Part shown: one piece after another, positions 1-8,225 of the stretch
Layout of the letters: each line of letters starts with the position of its first letter
How positions within the stretch are numbered: position 1 is the first letter of the stretch
Source: Tenacibaculum sp. 190130A14a
GTDB taxonomy: Bacteria; Bacteroidota; Bacteroidia; Flavobacteriales; Flavobacteriaceae
Direction: 5' to 3'
Assembly (NCBI RefSeq): GCF_964048965.1
Contig: NZ_OZ040189.1
Span: forward strand, 992,001 to 1,056,000
DNA: 64,000 nucleotides
The notes under the pieces: model-generated
The model's input: the letters and a program-made list of their open reading frames with translations, nothing else
What the model was told of the DNA's origin: nothing
The model's database searches: none
Made by a program: the position numbers and the translations under genes

Positions 1-354
1 TTTCAGTTGCAATTTGAACGGCAAAAATAGCTAGTTTTAATATAATAGTAATCATTAATAGTATAGTGTTTTTATGTGTTAAAATAGTTTGATTTCGATA
101 TTGTTTTTCGAATATATGAGGTTGCAAATGTTTGTACCAAATGGTTTGAAAAGAATTAATTTATTTGGATTGATAAATGAAGTTTAAAAAGTTGATTAAG
201 TTTTAATGTGTAACTAATGTTTCTTGAAAAAAATAATGTATTGTAAGTTTAAAATGGTTTTAGTGTTTTAAAGTGTAATGAAATAAAGGAGCTTTTTTGG
301 CGCTTTTAAAAAAGTAAAGGAACAAACGCTTTTTTTTAGGAAGATTTTTGCCTT

Positions 355-368
355 TTGATTTTTTTCAA
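355..368. promoter_or_regulatory. Weak FNR/Crp-like palindrome
   Basis: The bases read TTGAT-TTTT-TTCAA, which matches the FNR consensus TTGAT-N4-ATCAA at 9 of 10 half-site positions. It lies in a T-rich tract, so chance is a real possibility. Its centre is 25 bp from that of the better-supported box at 380-393. Confidence 0.25.
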
Positions 369-379
369 TCCAACTCGAA

Positions 380-393
380 CTGATAAAAATCAT
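380..393. promoter_or_regulatory. FNR-like operator candidate
   Basis: The bases read CTGAT-AAAA-ATCAT. The identical 14-mer occurs at 32504-32517 in front of the universal stress protein gene. It lies 86 bp before the antiporter start. A TA dinucleotide sits at the 33-bp spacing seen at the other boxes, but the rest of that -7 match is poor. Confidence 0.4.
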
Positions 394-454
394 TGTTTAT
401 GTGGAGTAATTTTTTTAGTCTTTTTAATTTGAAAAAGGGATTGAACAAAAAGAG

Positions 455-462
455 TATCTTCG
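455..462 (+). promoter_or_regulatory. Candidate -7 promoter element (TATCTTCG)
   Basis: This fits the Bacteroidota -7 consensus TAnnTTTG with one mismatch and lies 17 bp before the antiporter ATG. A TTG at 429-431 is the nearest -33 candidate, with a 23-bp spacer. Confidence 0.4.
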
Positions 463-478
463 CAGAAAAAAAACGTAC

Positions 479-1420
479 ATGAGTATTTTATACATAATCG
501 GTGGATTAATATTGTTGGTTTTAGGAGGAAATTGGTTGTTAAAAGCAGCAGTAGGATTATCATTAAGATTAAACATACCTAAAATAGTAATTGGTATGAC
601 CGTGGTTTCTTTTGCTACCTCGGCACCAGAATTAATTGTTAGTATAAAATCAGCTTTAGATGGGGCAACTGGTTTAGCAGTAGGGAATGTAATAGGTTCT
701 AATATTGCCAATATTGGATTGGTTTTAGGAATTACCGTAATACTATCTTCTATCAATGTAGAAAAAAGTTTTTATAAAACTGATTGGCCAGTAATGATGG
801 TGGCCTCTTTATTATTGTACTTTTTTATTGTAAATGACAGAACCATTCAATCCTATGAAGGAATGATTTTATTTGGAATGCTAGTGGTATTCCTAGTATA
901 CTTATTACGTTTTCAAAAACAGGCTGTGGTAGACGAGATGCCAGAAGATGATGAGGAGTTACCTTTATATAAGGTAGTATTGTTTTTAGCAGTAGGAGGT
1001 TTTGGATTATGGGCAGGATCGGAGTTGTTAATAGACGGTTCAGTAAGCTTGGCTAAAAATATGGGAGTAAGTGATGCGGTAATTGGAGTTACAGTAGTTT
1101 CTGTAGGAACCAGTGTTCCTGAGTTAGCAGCTTCTATAATTGCGGTTTTAAAGAAAGAAAAAGCCATCTCATTAGGAAATTTAATTGGTTCTAATGTGTT
1201 TAATATTTTGGCAGTTTTAGGAATTACGGCAATGATTACTCCAATCGAAGTAAAATCAGACGCCTTGAGCTTAATTAATAATGATATTTATTGGATGTTA
1301 GCCATTTCATTCATTGTGTTACCATTGGTATTTATACCTAAAGGATTACGCTTAGGATGGCGAGATGGAATCATTTTACTTGGAGCCTATATTTTCTTTG
1401 TATATCAAACATTAACATAA
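479..1420 (+). CDS. Calcium/sodium antiporter, CaxA/YrbG type
   Basis: This is an inner-membrane cation/Ca2+ exchanger that probably exports Ca2+ in exchange for Na+ or H+. The 313 residues are highly hydrophobic and contain the two inverted alpha-repeats of the family. The first carries the GTSAPEL-type motif as FATSAPEL at about residues 45-52, and the second carries VGTSVPEL at about 207-214. The halves are joined by an acidic cytoplasmic loop near residues 152-160. Length matches the bacterial YrbG-like family (about 310-325). A bidirectional terminator follows directly, so the gene appears monocistronic. FNR-like palindromes upstream hint at oxygen-linked control. Ion specificity cannot be read from the sequence. 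Confidence 0.9.
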   Translation: MSILYIIGGLILLVLGGNWLLKAAVGLSLRLNIPKIVIGMTVVSFATSAPELIVSIKSALDGATGLAVGNVIGSNIANIGLVLGITVILSSINVEKSFYKTDWPVMMVASLLLYFFIVNDRTIQSYEGMILFGMLVVFLVYLLRFQKQAVVDEMPEDDEELPLYKVVLFLAVGGFGLWAGSELLIDGSVSLAKNMGVSDAVIGVTVVSVGTSVPELAASIIAVLKKEKAISLGNLIGSNVFNILAVLGITAMITPIEVKSDALSLINNDIYWMLAISFIVLPLVFIPKGLRLGWRDGIILLGAYIFFVYQTLT

Positions 1421-1423
1421 AAG

Positions 1424-1451
1424 AAAAATCCCGCAATTGCGGGATTTTTTT
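1424..1451. terminator. Bidirectional rho-independent terminator
   Basis: A perfect stem (AATCCCGC / GCGGGATT, with an AT-rich tip) is flanked by A and T runs. It lies between the convergent antiporter and GSII genes and can serve both. Confidence 0.9.
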
Positions 1452-1476
1452 ATGAATTCAAAAACTAAAAACCTAC

Positions 1477-2487
1477 TTAGATTTTTGCGCTTTTTACAGT
1501 GTCAATAATTCTTCCAGCTACTTTGTATGGATCAGCATTAGAAGCAGGTCTTCTGTCTTCTAACCATCCTTTCCAACCTTGCTCAACAGTAATAATTGGA
1601 ATTCTAATAGAAGCACCACGGTCAGATACACCATAGCTAAAATCGTTGATAGAAGCTGTTTCGTGTAAACCAGTTAAACGCTGGTCGTTATATTCACCAT
1701 ATACTGCAATGTGTTCTTTAGTTACTGGTCTGAAAGCTTCACATACTTTTTCATACGTTTCTTGACTACCACAAGTTCTTAATAAAGTATTAGAGAAGTT
1801 TGCGTGCATACCAGAACCATTCCAATCTCCTTTTACTGGTTTTGGATGGTACTCAATGTAGTATCCATATTTTTCAGTTAATCTGTCTAGTAAGTAACGA
1901 GCTACCCAAATTTCGTCTCCAGCTTTTTTAGCACCTTTTGCAAATAATTGGAATTCCCATTGTCCAGAAGCAACCTCCTGGTTAATTCCTTCAAAAGTTA
2001 ATCCCGCAGCAATACATAAATCAGCATGCTCCTCAACGAAATCACGTCCGTGTGTATTTTTACCACCTACAGAACAGTAGTACATACCTTGTGGACCAGG
2101 ATAACCTCCAATAGGGAATCCTAAAGGTAATTGTGTGTGAGTATCCATAATGAAGTACTCTTGTTCAAAACCAAACCAAAAATCGTTGTCATCATCATCT
2201 ATATTAGCACGCCCGTTTGATATGTGTGGTGTTCCATCAGCATTTAAAACTTCTGTCATTACTAAAAATCCATTCTCGCGAGCTGGGTCTGGATAAATAG
2301 CTACAGGTTTTAATAAACAATCAGAATCTCCTCCTTCAGCTTGTCTAGTTGACGAACCGTCAAAAGACCAAATTGGACAATCTTCTAACTTTCCACTAAA
2401 ATCTTCTACAACTTTAGTTTTACTACGCATGTTTTGAGTTGGATAATATCCATCTAACCAAATATATTCTAATTTAGATCTAGTCAT
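1477..2487 (-). CDS. glnA: Glutamine synthetase, type II (GSII)
   Basis: This cytoplasmic enzyme forms glutamine from glutamate, ammonia and ATP. The 336 residues match the short eukaryote-like GSII form rather than the ~470-residue GSI. Visible motifs are the beta-grasp WSFDGSSTRQAEGGDSD at residues 40-56, the metal-binding GFEQEYF, the ATP/glutamate segment NGSGMHANFSN and RGASIRIP near the C-terminus. No Tyr-adenylylation segment typical of GSI is seen. It is transcribed away from a type III enzyme, and the shared intergenic region carries two matched inverted repeats, so nitrogen-dependent co-regulation is likely. The start is the ATG at 2485-2487; no other good start lies nearby. Confidence 0.95.
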   Translation of the reverse strand: MTRSKLEYIWLDGYYPTQNMRSKTKVVEDFSGKLEDCPIWSFDGSSTRQAEGGDSDCLLKPVAIYPDPARENGFLVMTEVLNADGTPHISNGRANIDDDDNDFWFGFEQEYFIMDTHTQLPLGFPIGGYPGPQGMYYCSVGGKNTHGRDFVEEHADLCIAAGLTFEGINQEVASGQWEFQLFAKGAKKAGDEIWVARYLLDRLTEKYGYYIEYHPKPVKGDWNGSGMHANFSNTLLRTCGSQETYEKVCEAFRPVTKEHIAVYGEYNDQRLTGLHETASINDFSYGVSDRGASIRIPIITVEQGWKGWLEDRRPASNADPYKVAGRIIDTVKSAKI

Positions 2488-2526
2488 GATTTTTGTTTTG
2501 TTATTGTTTTTGAACTAATTATGATG

Positions 2527-2534
2527 CAAATATG
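2527..2534 (-). promoter_or_regulatory. Candidate -7 element of the GSII gene
   Basis: On the minus strand the bases read CATATTTG, one mismatch from TAnnTTTG. Its centre is 28-29 bp from the centre of the operator-like repeat at 2548-2571, mirroring the arrangement on the GSIII side. Confidence 0.45.
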
Positions 2535-2547
2535 TGGTATTTTTTTT

Positions 2548-2571
2548 ATACCCTAAAATTTTTAGGGGTAT
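2548..2571. promoter_or_regulatory. Operator-like inverted repeat, GSII side
   Basis: An imperfect palindrome ATACCCTAAA...TTTAGGGGTAT contains the core ACCCT-N9-AGGGG. The same ACCCT-N9-AGGG core recurs at 2603-2621, 53 bp away centre to centre, about five helical turns. Probably a binding site for a nitrogen-responsive regulator; the regulator is unknown. Confidence 0.55.
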
Positions 2572-2598
2572 TTTTGAAAAAGTTAACCTTAATTTAAA

Positions 2599-2625
2599 TT
2601 TAACCCTCAAAAAAATAGGGTTAAA
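2599..2625. promoter_or_regulatory. Operator-like inverted repeat, GSIII side
   Basis: A perfect 9-bp inverted repeat TTTAACCCT / AGGGTTAAA is separated by 9 bp. Its centre (2612) is 28-29 bp from the centre of the GSIII -7 element, so it would overlap or replace the -33 region. Confidence 0.6.
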
Positions 2626-2636
2626 ATTATTTTTAA

Positions 2637-2644
2637 TACTTTTG
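2637..2644 (+). promoter_or_regulatory. -7 promoter element of the GSIII gene (TACTTTTG)
   Basis: This is a perfect match to the Bacteroidota consensus TAnnTTTG, 26 bp before the GSIII ATG. No clear TTG lies at -33; the operator-like repeat occupies that place, as expected for an activated promoter. Confidence 0.6.
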
Positions 2645-2670
2645 ATGTGGTTTAACGGTAAAAAAACAAA

Positions 2671-4857
2671 ATGTCTACAATTCGATTTAGAGCTTTAGAG
2701 CAAACCTTACATAGGAAACCGATTTTGATTGAAGAGAAGGGAAGAAGATCAGAACTTTTTGCTCAAAATGTATTTAATGAGCAAGCCATGCGCAGACATA
2801 TGACGAAAGAAGCATATAATGCGGTTCAAAATGCCATTGAGTTTGGTTCTAAAATAGATAGAGGAATTGCAGATCAAATAGCGTTAAGTATGAAAGAGTG
2901 GGCACTCTTAAAAGGAGCAACACACTATACACACTGGTTTCAACCTTTAACAGGAGCAACCGCAGAAAAGCACGATGCCTTTTTTGAACCTATTGATGGA
3001 GGAGGAGCCATGGAACGTTTTGATGGCGGACAATTGGTGCAGCAAGAACCTGACGCTTCAAGTTTTCCGCATGGAGGAATTAGAAACACCTTTGAAGCAC
3101 GTGGATATACCGCTTGGGATCCTACATCACCAGCCTTTATATATGGTACTACTTTATGTATTCCTACTGTATTTGTTGCTTATACAGGTGAGGCATTAGA
3201 TTATAAGACACCTTTATTAAGAGCTTTGCATGAAGTTGATAAGGCTGCTACTGCTGTAGCAAAATATTTTGATAAGAATGTAAACAAGGTAAATGCTACC
3301 TTAGGTTGGGAACAAGAATATTTCTTAATTGATATGGCGTTGGCAAAATCGCGCCCAGATATTAGCTTAACAGGGAGAACTTTGTTAGGACATTCTTCAG
3401 CAAAAGGACAACAATTAGACGATCATTATTTTGGAACCATTCCTACGCGTATTTTAAATTTTATGCGCGATTTGGAACAAGAGAGTTTATTGTTAGGAAT
3501 TCCTGTAAAAACAAGGCATAACGAAGTAGCGCCCAATCAGTTTGAATTAGCACCTATTTTTGAAGAAGCAAACTTAGCAGTAGATCATAACTCCTTATTA
3601 ATGGATGTTATGAAGAAGGTTGCAGAAAGACATGCTTTTAAAGTATTGTTTCATGAAAAGCCTTTTGCAGGAGTTAATGGATCTGGAAAGCATAACAACT
3701 GGTCGTTGGCAACCAATACAGGAGTAAACTTATTAAGTCCCGGAAAAACGCCAATGCGAAACCTAGAATTTCTAACCTTTTTTATCAATACTATCAAAGC
3801 AGTAAATGATTATGAAGAATTGTTAAGAGCTTCTATAGCGAGTGCAAGTAACGATCATAGGTTAGGAGCTAATGAAGCACCACCTGCTATTATTTCTGTT
3901 TTTATAGGATCGCAATTATCTGCTGTTCTAGATGAACTTGAAAATGTTACCAAAGGAAAAATTTCTCCAAAAGAAATGACCGATTTAAAATTAAATGTGG
4001 TTGGTAAAATTCCAGAGATACTTTTAGACAATACAGATAGAAATAGAACTTCTCCATTTGCTTTTACAGGAAACAAGTTTGAATTTAGAGCGGTAGGATC
4101 AACTGCAAATTGTGCCAATGCAATGACCGTATTGAATACCATTGTTGCGAAACAGTTAACAGCATTTAAAAAAGAAGTAGATGCTTATATTGAAAAACAT
4201 TCTGTTAAAAAGGATGATGCCATTTTTAATGTGTTAAGAGAATATATCAAAGCATCAAAGAGAATACGTTTTGAAGGAAATGGTTATGGAAAGGAATGGG
4301 AAAAAGAAGCGAAGAAAAGAAAACTAAGCAATCATAAAACAACTCCCGAAGCATTACGAGCAAAGGTTTCAGAGGCTACTATTAAATTATATGAAGAAAT
4401 GCATATAATGAATGAAGTAGAATGTAAAGCACGATATGAAATAGAAATAGAAGAATATACTTTACGTTTACAAATAGAGTCGAGAGTACTAGGAGATATT
4501 GCTAGAAATCACGTAGTTCCAACGGCTATACGCTATCAGAATATATTGGTAGATAATGTAAAAGGATTGAAAGATATTTATGGAGATTCTTTTAAAACCA
4601 TTGCCAAAGAACAAATGATGATTATCGAATCGATATCAATACATATAGAAAAGATAAATCATTTGATTAACCTAATGATTGAAGAGAGAAAGAAAGCAAA
4701 TGCCTTAAAAAACTCAGAGAAAAAAGCAGTTCATTATTGCAATAAGGTAAAACCGTATTTTGAAGAAATACGTTACCATTGTGATAAATTAGAGCTAATT
4801 GTAGATGATAATTTATGGCCCTTAGCGAAGTATAGAGAACTGCTTTTTACGCGATAA
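2671..4857 (+). CDS. glnN: Glutamine synthetase, type III (GSIII)
   Basis: This is the large dodecameric glutamine synthetase of Bacteroidota and cyanobacteria, with the same ammonia-assimilating reaction as GSII. The 728 residues match the family's usual ~730. Motifs seen are GWEQEYFLID at about residues 212-221, VNGSGKHNNWS from about residue 334 for nucleotide and glutamate binding, and RTSPFAFTGNKFEFRAVGS in the C-terminal catalytic part. The extra N-terminal domain and the long helical C-terminal tail are typical of GSIII. It is divergent from GSII, so two unrelated synthetase types share one control region. A strong terminator follows. Confidence 0.95.
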   Translation: MSTIRFRALEQTLHRKPILIEEKGRRSELFAQNVFNEQAMRRHMTKEAYNAVQNAIEFGSKIDRGIADQIALSMKEWALLKGATHYTHWFQPLTGATAEKHDAFFEPIDGGGAMERFDGGQLVQQEPDASSFPHGGIRNTFEARGYTAWDPTSPAFIYGTTLCIPTVFVAYTGEALDYKTPLLRALHEVDKAATAVAKYFDKNVNKVNATLGWEQEYFLIDMALAKSRPDISLTGRTLLGHSSAKGQQLDDHYFGTIPTRILNFMRDLEQESLLLGIPVKTRHNEVAPNQFELAPIFEEANLAVDHNSLLMDVMKKVAERHAFKVLFHEKPFAGVNGSGKHNNWSLATNTGVNLLSPGKTPMRNLEFLTFFINTIKAVNDYEELLRASIASASNDHRLGANEAPPAIISVFIGSQLSAVLDELENVTKGKISPKEMTDLKLNVVGKIPEILLDNTDRNRTSPFAFTGNKFEFRAVGSTANCANAMTVLNTIVAKQLTAFKKEVDAYIEKHSVKKDDAIFNVLREYIKASKRIRFEGNGYGKEWEKEAKKRKLSNHKTTPEALRAKVSEATIKLYEEMHIMNEVECKARYEIEIEEYTLRLQIESRVLGDIARNHVVPTAIRYQNILVDNVKGLKDIYGDSFKTIAKEQMMIIESISIHIEKINHLINLMIEERKKANALKNSEKKAVHYCNKVKPYFEEIRYHCDKLELIVDDNLWPLAKYRELLFTR

Positions 4858-4880
4858 TTGGTGTAGAAAAACGGTTTTTG

Positions 4881-4926
4881 AACAGGGAAATCCTTTTTTT
4901 TAAAAAGGGGGATTTTCCTGTTTTTT
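4881..4926 (+). terminator. Rho-independent terminator after GSIII
   Basis: A long hairpin (ACAGGGAAATCC pairing with GGATTTTCCTGT, with an A/T-rich upper stem) is followed by a run of T. It ends the GSIII transcript. Confidence 0.85.
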
Positions 4927-5038
4927 GTTTTTTAGAAGAAGTCTAAACCTCAGTGTTTGTAATCATTACAGCAAAAATTCGACGAGTTGAACTCGTTTTT
5001 TTAAGATTTCGATAATAAATTTTGTAAATTAGCAAAGC

Positions 5039-5050
5039 TTAAACGTTTAA
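5039..5050. promoter_or_regulatory. 12-bp palindrome upstream of the curli genes
   Basis: The perfect palindrome TTAAACGTTTAA lies just downstream of the putative -7 element, a position suited to a dimeric repressor. The regulator is not identifiable. Confidence 0.4.
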
Positions 5051-5063
5051 ACAAGTGAATCTT

Positions 5064-5083
5064 ACAACCTGCCCTAAGGTTGT
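5064..5083 (+). promoter_or_regulatory. Leader hairpin
   Basis: ACAACCT (5064-5070) pairs with AGGTTGT (5077-5083) around a 6-nt loop. It has no T run, so it is not a terminator; it may stabilise or regulate the leader. Confidence 0.4.
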
Positions 5084-5242
5084 TGAAATGTGAAAGAAGA
5101 CACCACTCCCAAAATCGCTTTTACATTTTCCCTGTAATTTTAAATACCCTTATAATTATTTGAAGCTATCGGTTACATAATACCACTATGTTAACCCTAG
5201 GATAGACTTTGTTTTAACTATTGTATTTTAAAATTATTAATC

Positions 5243-6958
5243 ATGAAAAAATTATTTTTTGTACTAGCTTTTTTACTAGTAGGGGCCATGGCTTACGGAC
5301 AAGGAGAGCCAGCTAAAGCTAAAAAAGCAAAAAGGGCAGTAACAGCCCAACCAGTTGATTGTTTAGATTGTGAAATCGAAAAAATGGGACCTGAAGAAAG
5401 AGGTGCCGATGTAAATACAAATAAGCTTACTCAAACAGGTTTGAGTAATAGCGCAACTGTTTTACAAATAGGATTAGGGAACAAATCAACTGTAGACCAA
5501 GATGGTAAAAATCAATCTTTTACTGGAGGATATGATAACGATGTAAAAGTTTATCAAAGAGGAACTAAAAACGAAACCTATATCGACCAAAATGGTGATA
5601 TGAACACAGGAAGAGTTACTCAATTTGGTGAAATGAACTACGCTGAGCAAAAAGTAGGTGTAGGATATGCTGAAAACAATACAGCAACATCGTATCAAAG
5701 TGGAAAGAAGAATACATCTTTACAAGAGCAATATTACGATAATAATGAAGCTCACGTAATTCAAGATGGAGAAGAAAACTATGCTAAACAATACCAAAGT
5801 TCTGGTGCCGATGGAGTAGCAGGATCTTATGCTTGGGCAAGACAAGACGGGTATCGTAATATGTCTGAACAAGTTCAGAATGGAAGCGATAATAGCTCTA
5901 TTGTAGACCAAGATGGTAGTTATAATATGGCACATACTAACCAAGCAACTTCTTCTGGAGGAGAAAACGATTCTGATATAGAACAAGACGGAAGAGCAAA
6001 TTTAGCTTGTGTAGATCAAGTGGCGTCATATGGAGGAGATAATGACTCAGATATTGATCAAGATGGATATAGAAATAGAGCTTCTGTTAAGCAATCTTCT
6101 ACAGGTCGTTTTGCCGATAATGATTCAGACATCGATCAAGAAGGAAGATATAACAAAGCAGCTGTAGACCAAACTGGTTATTATGGAGATAATGATTCTG
6201 ATATCGATCAAGATGGTACTTTAAATCGTGCATCTGCAAGACAAGTAGCATCTTCTGGAGGAGATAACGATTCAGATATCGATCAGGACGGATGGAGAAA
6301 CAGAGCTGTTGTAGATCAAAGAGCTTCAACAAGAGGAGATAATGATTCAGATATTGATCAAGAATCTTCAAGATATGGAAATTACGCTTCAGTAATTCAA
6401 AGAGCATCTTACTATGGAGATAATGATTCAGATATTGATCAAGATGGAAATAGAAATAGTGCTGTAGTAAACCAATACGCTAGAGGATATTCTGCTGACA
6501 ATGATTCAGATATCGATCAAGAAGGGTATAGAAATTATGCATCTGTAAGACAAACTGCATATACTCGTAGTGATAACGACTCTGATATTAATCAGGATGG
6601 AAGGTATAATAGAGCTATGGTAGAGCAAAGCGCTTCTACTGGAGGAGATAATGATTCAGATATTGACCAAGACGGAACAGCAAATTTTGCATCGGCTTTA
6701 CAAAGAGCATCTAGAGGAGGAATGAATACTTCAGAAATCGATCAAGATGGTTATAGAAATTCGGCTTGTGTAGACCAAAGTGCGCGTGGAGGATTCAATG
6801 AGTCTGATATACTTCAAAGTGGTTCTTTTAATAGTGCTTCTGTTGTTCAAACTTCATTACCTGGATACAGTAATACAAGTTGTATTACTCAAACAGGTAG
6901 AGGAAATTCTGCTTGTGTACAACAAACAGGAACTCCTGTATCAGGAGGAGGACTATAG
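5243..6958 (+). CDS. Curlin-repeat protein with Asp-rich repeats (major curli-type subunit)
   Basis: This is a secreted amyloid-type protein, probably the main fibre subunit of a curli-like system. A Sec signal peptide ends near AYGQ (about residue 20). The rest is built from curlin-type strands of the form (S/D)xxxxxQxGxxNxAxxxQ. Ten repeats in residues 241-478 carry an acidic motif, ideally DNDSDIDQDG, every 24-26 residues. This resembles a DxDxDxDG calcium-binding loop placed within each curlin strand. At 571 residues it is about four times the length of E. coli CsgA (151). The C-terminal repeats (about 480-571) lose the acidic motif and gain cysteines. It is the first gene of the csg cluster, with a short curlin-like protein, CsgE, CsgF and CsgG following. 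Calcium binding is an inference. Confidence 0.88.
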   Translation: MKKLFFVLAFLLVGAMAYGQGEPAKAKKAKRAVTAQPVDCLDCEIEKMGPEERGADVNTNKLTQTGLSNSATVLQIGLGNKSTVDQDGKNQSFTGGYDNDVKVYQRGTKNETYIDQNGDMNTGRVTQFGEMNYAEQKVGVGYAENNTATSYQSGKKNTSLQEQYYDNNEAHVIQDGEENYAKQYQSSGADGVAGSYAWARQDGYRNMSEQVQNGSDNSSIVDQDGSYNMAHTNQATSSGGENDSDIEQDGRANLACVDQVASYGGDNDSDIDQDGYRNRASVKQSSTGRFADNDSDIDQEGRYNKAAVDQTGYYGDNDSDIDQDGTLNRASARQVASSGGDNDSDIDQDGWRNRAVVDQRASTRGDNDSDIDQESSRYGNYASVIQRASYYGDNDSDIDQDGNRNSAVVNQYARGYSADNDSDIDQEGYRNYASVRQTAYTRSDNDSDINQDGRYNRAMVEQSASTGGDNDSDIDQDGTANFASALQRASRGGMNTSEIDQDGYRNSACVDQSARGGFNESDILQSGSFNSASVVQTSLPGYSNTSCITQTGRGNSACVQQTGTPVSGGGL

Positions 6959-7041
6959 GGTTTAGATAGTTAAAGTGAAATAATTAATGGAGAGTGAGCT
7001 TGGTTTTCAAGCTCCTCTCTTAATAATCAAAATATAAAGAC

Positions 7042-7485
7042 ATGAGGTTTCTATTAATTTTTGGAATACTTTTTTTCAGCACCAACATGCTGTGGAGTCA
7101 GGAAACTTCTAATAAGGATAGAGAAGTATTGTTTATTCAGCAAATTGATTTGGCGTCAATTAACCAAAATAATAATGATACCAGTAATTTAACTATAGGA
7201 AGAAACAATCTTAATCAGAATCATCAATTTATCATTACTCAAATAGGAGAAGGAAATTTATTGAATATAAAAGCAGGAATTAATGATTTTCAAACCGTAA
7301 AACAAACAGGAGCTAAAAACTACTACAACTTTATAGATTATTACAATTCTAGAAGATCAGATATCAACGTTTTACAAGAAGGAACTGCAAATTCACTGCA
7401 TGTGTATGGAACAAATTCTTTTACAGATAAAATAAAGATTTACCAGAAGTCAGACTATAAAACAATTACCATTCGAAATTTCTAA
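7042..7485 (+). CDS. Short curlin-like protein (CsgB-like candidate)
   Basis: A secreted 147-residue protein with a signal peptide (cleavage near LWSQ, about residue 20). It has four or five degenerate curlin strands, recognised by QIGEGN, QTGAKN and QEGTAN turns at regular spacing. The repeats are less regular than in the neighbour upstream and the C-terminus is basic. Size, position between the major subunit and csgE, and repeat type suggest a minor subunit or nucleator like CsgB. The sequence alone does not prove that role. It lies 83 bp after the major subunit gene. Confidence 0.7.
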   Translation: MRFLLIFGILFFSTNMLWSQETSNKDREVLFIQQIDLASINQNNNDTSNLTIGRNNLNQNHQFIITQIGEGNLLNIKAGINDFQTVKQTGAKNYYNFIDYYNSRRSDINVLQEGTANSLHVYGTNSFTDKIKIYQKSDYKTITIRNF

Positions 7486-7502
7486 TTAAGAACTTTGAAA
7501 AA

Positions 7503-8222
7503 ATGAATTTATATACAAGTTGTTTCGTTTTTTTTCTCTGCATTTCTGCAGTTGTGTTTTCTCAAGAAGAAACCAATATTGTTGGGAAAATACAAGTTTT
7601 AAAAAATGACAATTTTATCAATTTAAAAGCAGAAGTAATTAATGATGGTGTTTTGTTTGTTGATGAGTTGAGCTATAATCTGGTAGCTTTAAAAAAAGAT
7701 GTAAGAGGTAATTTTTCAAATAACAAACAATCGGGAGAATTTTCGATTAAACCCAATGAGAAAAAGGAATTAGCCCTTATAAGATTAAACGTAAACAAAA
7801 AGGAGGAGTTAAGAGCATTTCTATTTATAAAACACAAAGACAAACTCATTTCTAGAGATACCTTTTCATTAGGAGGAGTAAAAAAAGTGAAAAAAGAAGT
7901 AGGAAAAATTAACGAATCTAATTTTATAATTAAAGGATTGGTTATTGACGAGGCAATAACAAAAATAGGGAAGGACTTTTACGATTTTTTTTATCAAACC
8001 TACCTGTTGTCTGGAATAAAATATCCTTTCATAATTAAAATAAAAGAAAGACCGGGGCTAACAAGAACAACCAACATTAGTGTTGAAGTTGAGGATAATA
8101 TGATTTTTGAATTTAGATCCAATCCAAGTGAAGACTATCTGAAAGAAATAGTTAATGTATCACTTGCAAGATTAAGGGTGTACGCAAAACAAAGAAGAGT
8201 TTTGAAAAGTCAAAAAATTTAA
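7503..8222 (+). CDS. csgE: CsgE-type curli assembly factor with extra N-terminal domain
   Basis: This is a periplasmic curli secretion specificity factor, exported by an N-terminal signal peptide (about residues 1-20). The C-terminal half, from about residue 140 (IIKGLVIDEAITKIGKDFYD), has the CsgE pattern. It also keeps ending features such as ISVEVEDNMIFEFRSNP. CsgE of E. coli is only ~129 residues; this protein has 239. The extra N-terminal ~110 residues look like an all-beta domain (LSYNLVALKKD, SIKPNEKKELALIRLNV). They resemble the CsgC/CsgH chaperone fold that suppresses premature fibre formation; that assignment is weaker. It lies 17 bp after the short curlin gene and 3 bp before csgF, consistent with an operon. 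Confidence 0.8.
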   Translation: MNLYTSCFVFFLCISAVVFSQEETNIVGKIQVLKNDNFINLKAEVINDGVLFVDELSYNLVALKKDVRGNFSNNKQSGEFSIKPNEKKELALIRLNVNKKEELRAFLFIKHKDKLISRDTFSLGGVKKVKKEVGKINESNFIIKGLVIDEAITKIGKDFYDFFYQTYLLSGIKYPFIIKIKERPGLTRTTNISVEVEDNMIFEFRSNPSEDYLKEIVNVSLARLRVYAKQRRVLKSQKI

Positions 8223-8225
8223 AGT

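Larger units (their letters stand above)
1..478. other. Intergenic region upstream of the antiporter gene
   Basis: No convincing gene is seen on either strand in these AT-rich bases. The left part could hold the upstream region of a gene outside the window. The right part holds two FNR-like palindromes (355-368 and 380-393) and a -7-like element (455-462), so it is best read as the control region of the gene at 479. Confidence 0.6.
4927..5242 (+). other. Curli control region and ~200-nt leader
   Basis: No gene is seen here. A possible -7 element (TAAATTAG, 5025-5032) is followed by a 12-bp palindrome (5039-5050) and a hairpin (5064-5083), then about 160 bp without recognisable structure before the curlin ATG. 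If the promoter is right the mRNA has an unusually long leader. Confidence 0.45.

Noticed and set aside
5486..6407. Minus-strand open frames inside the curlin-repeat gene
   Set aside because: They arise because the repeated codons have no stops on the other strand; they lack signal, domains or upstream sites.
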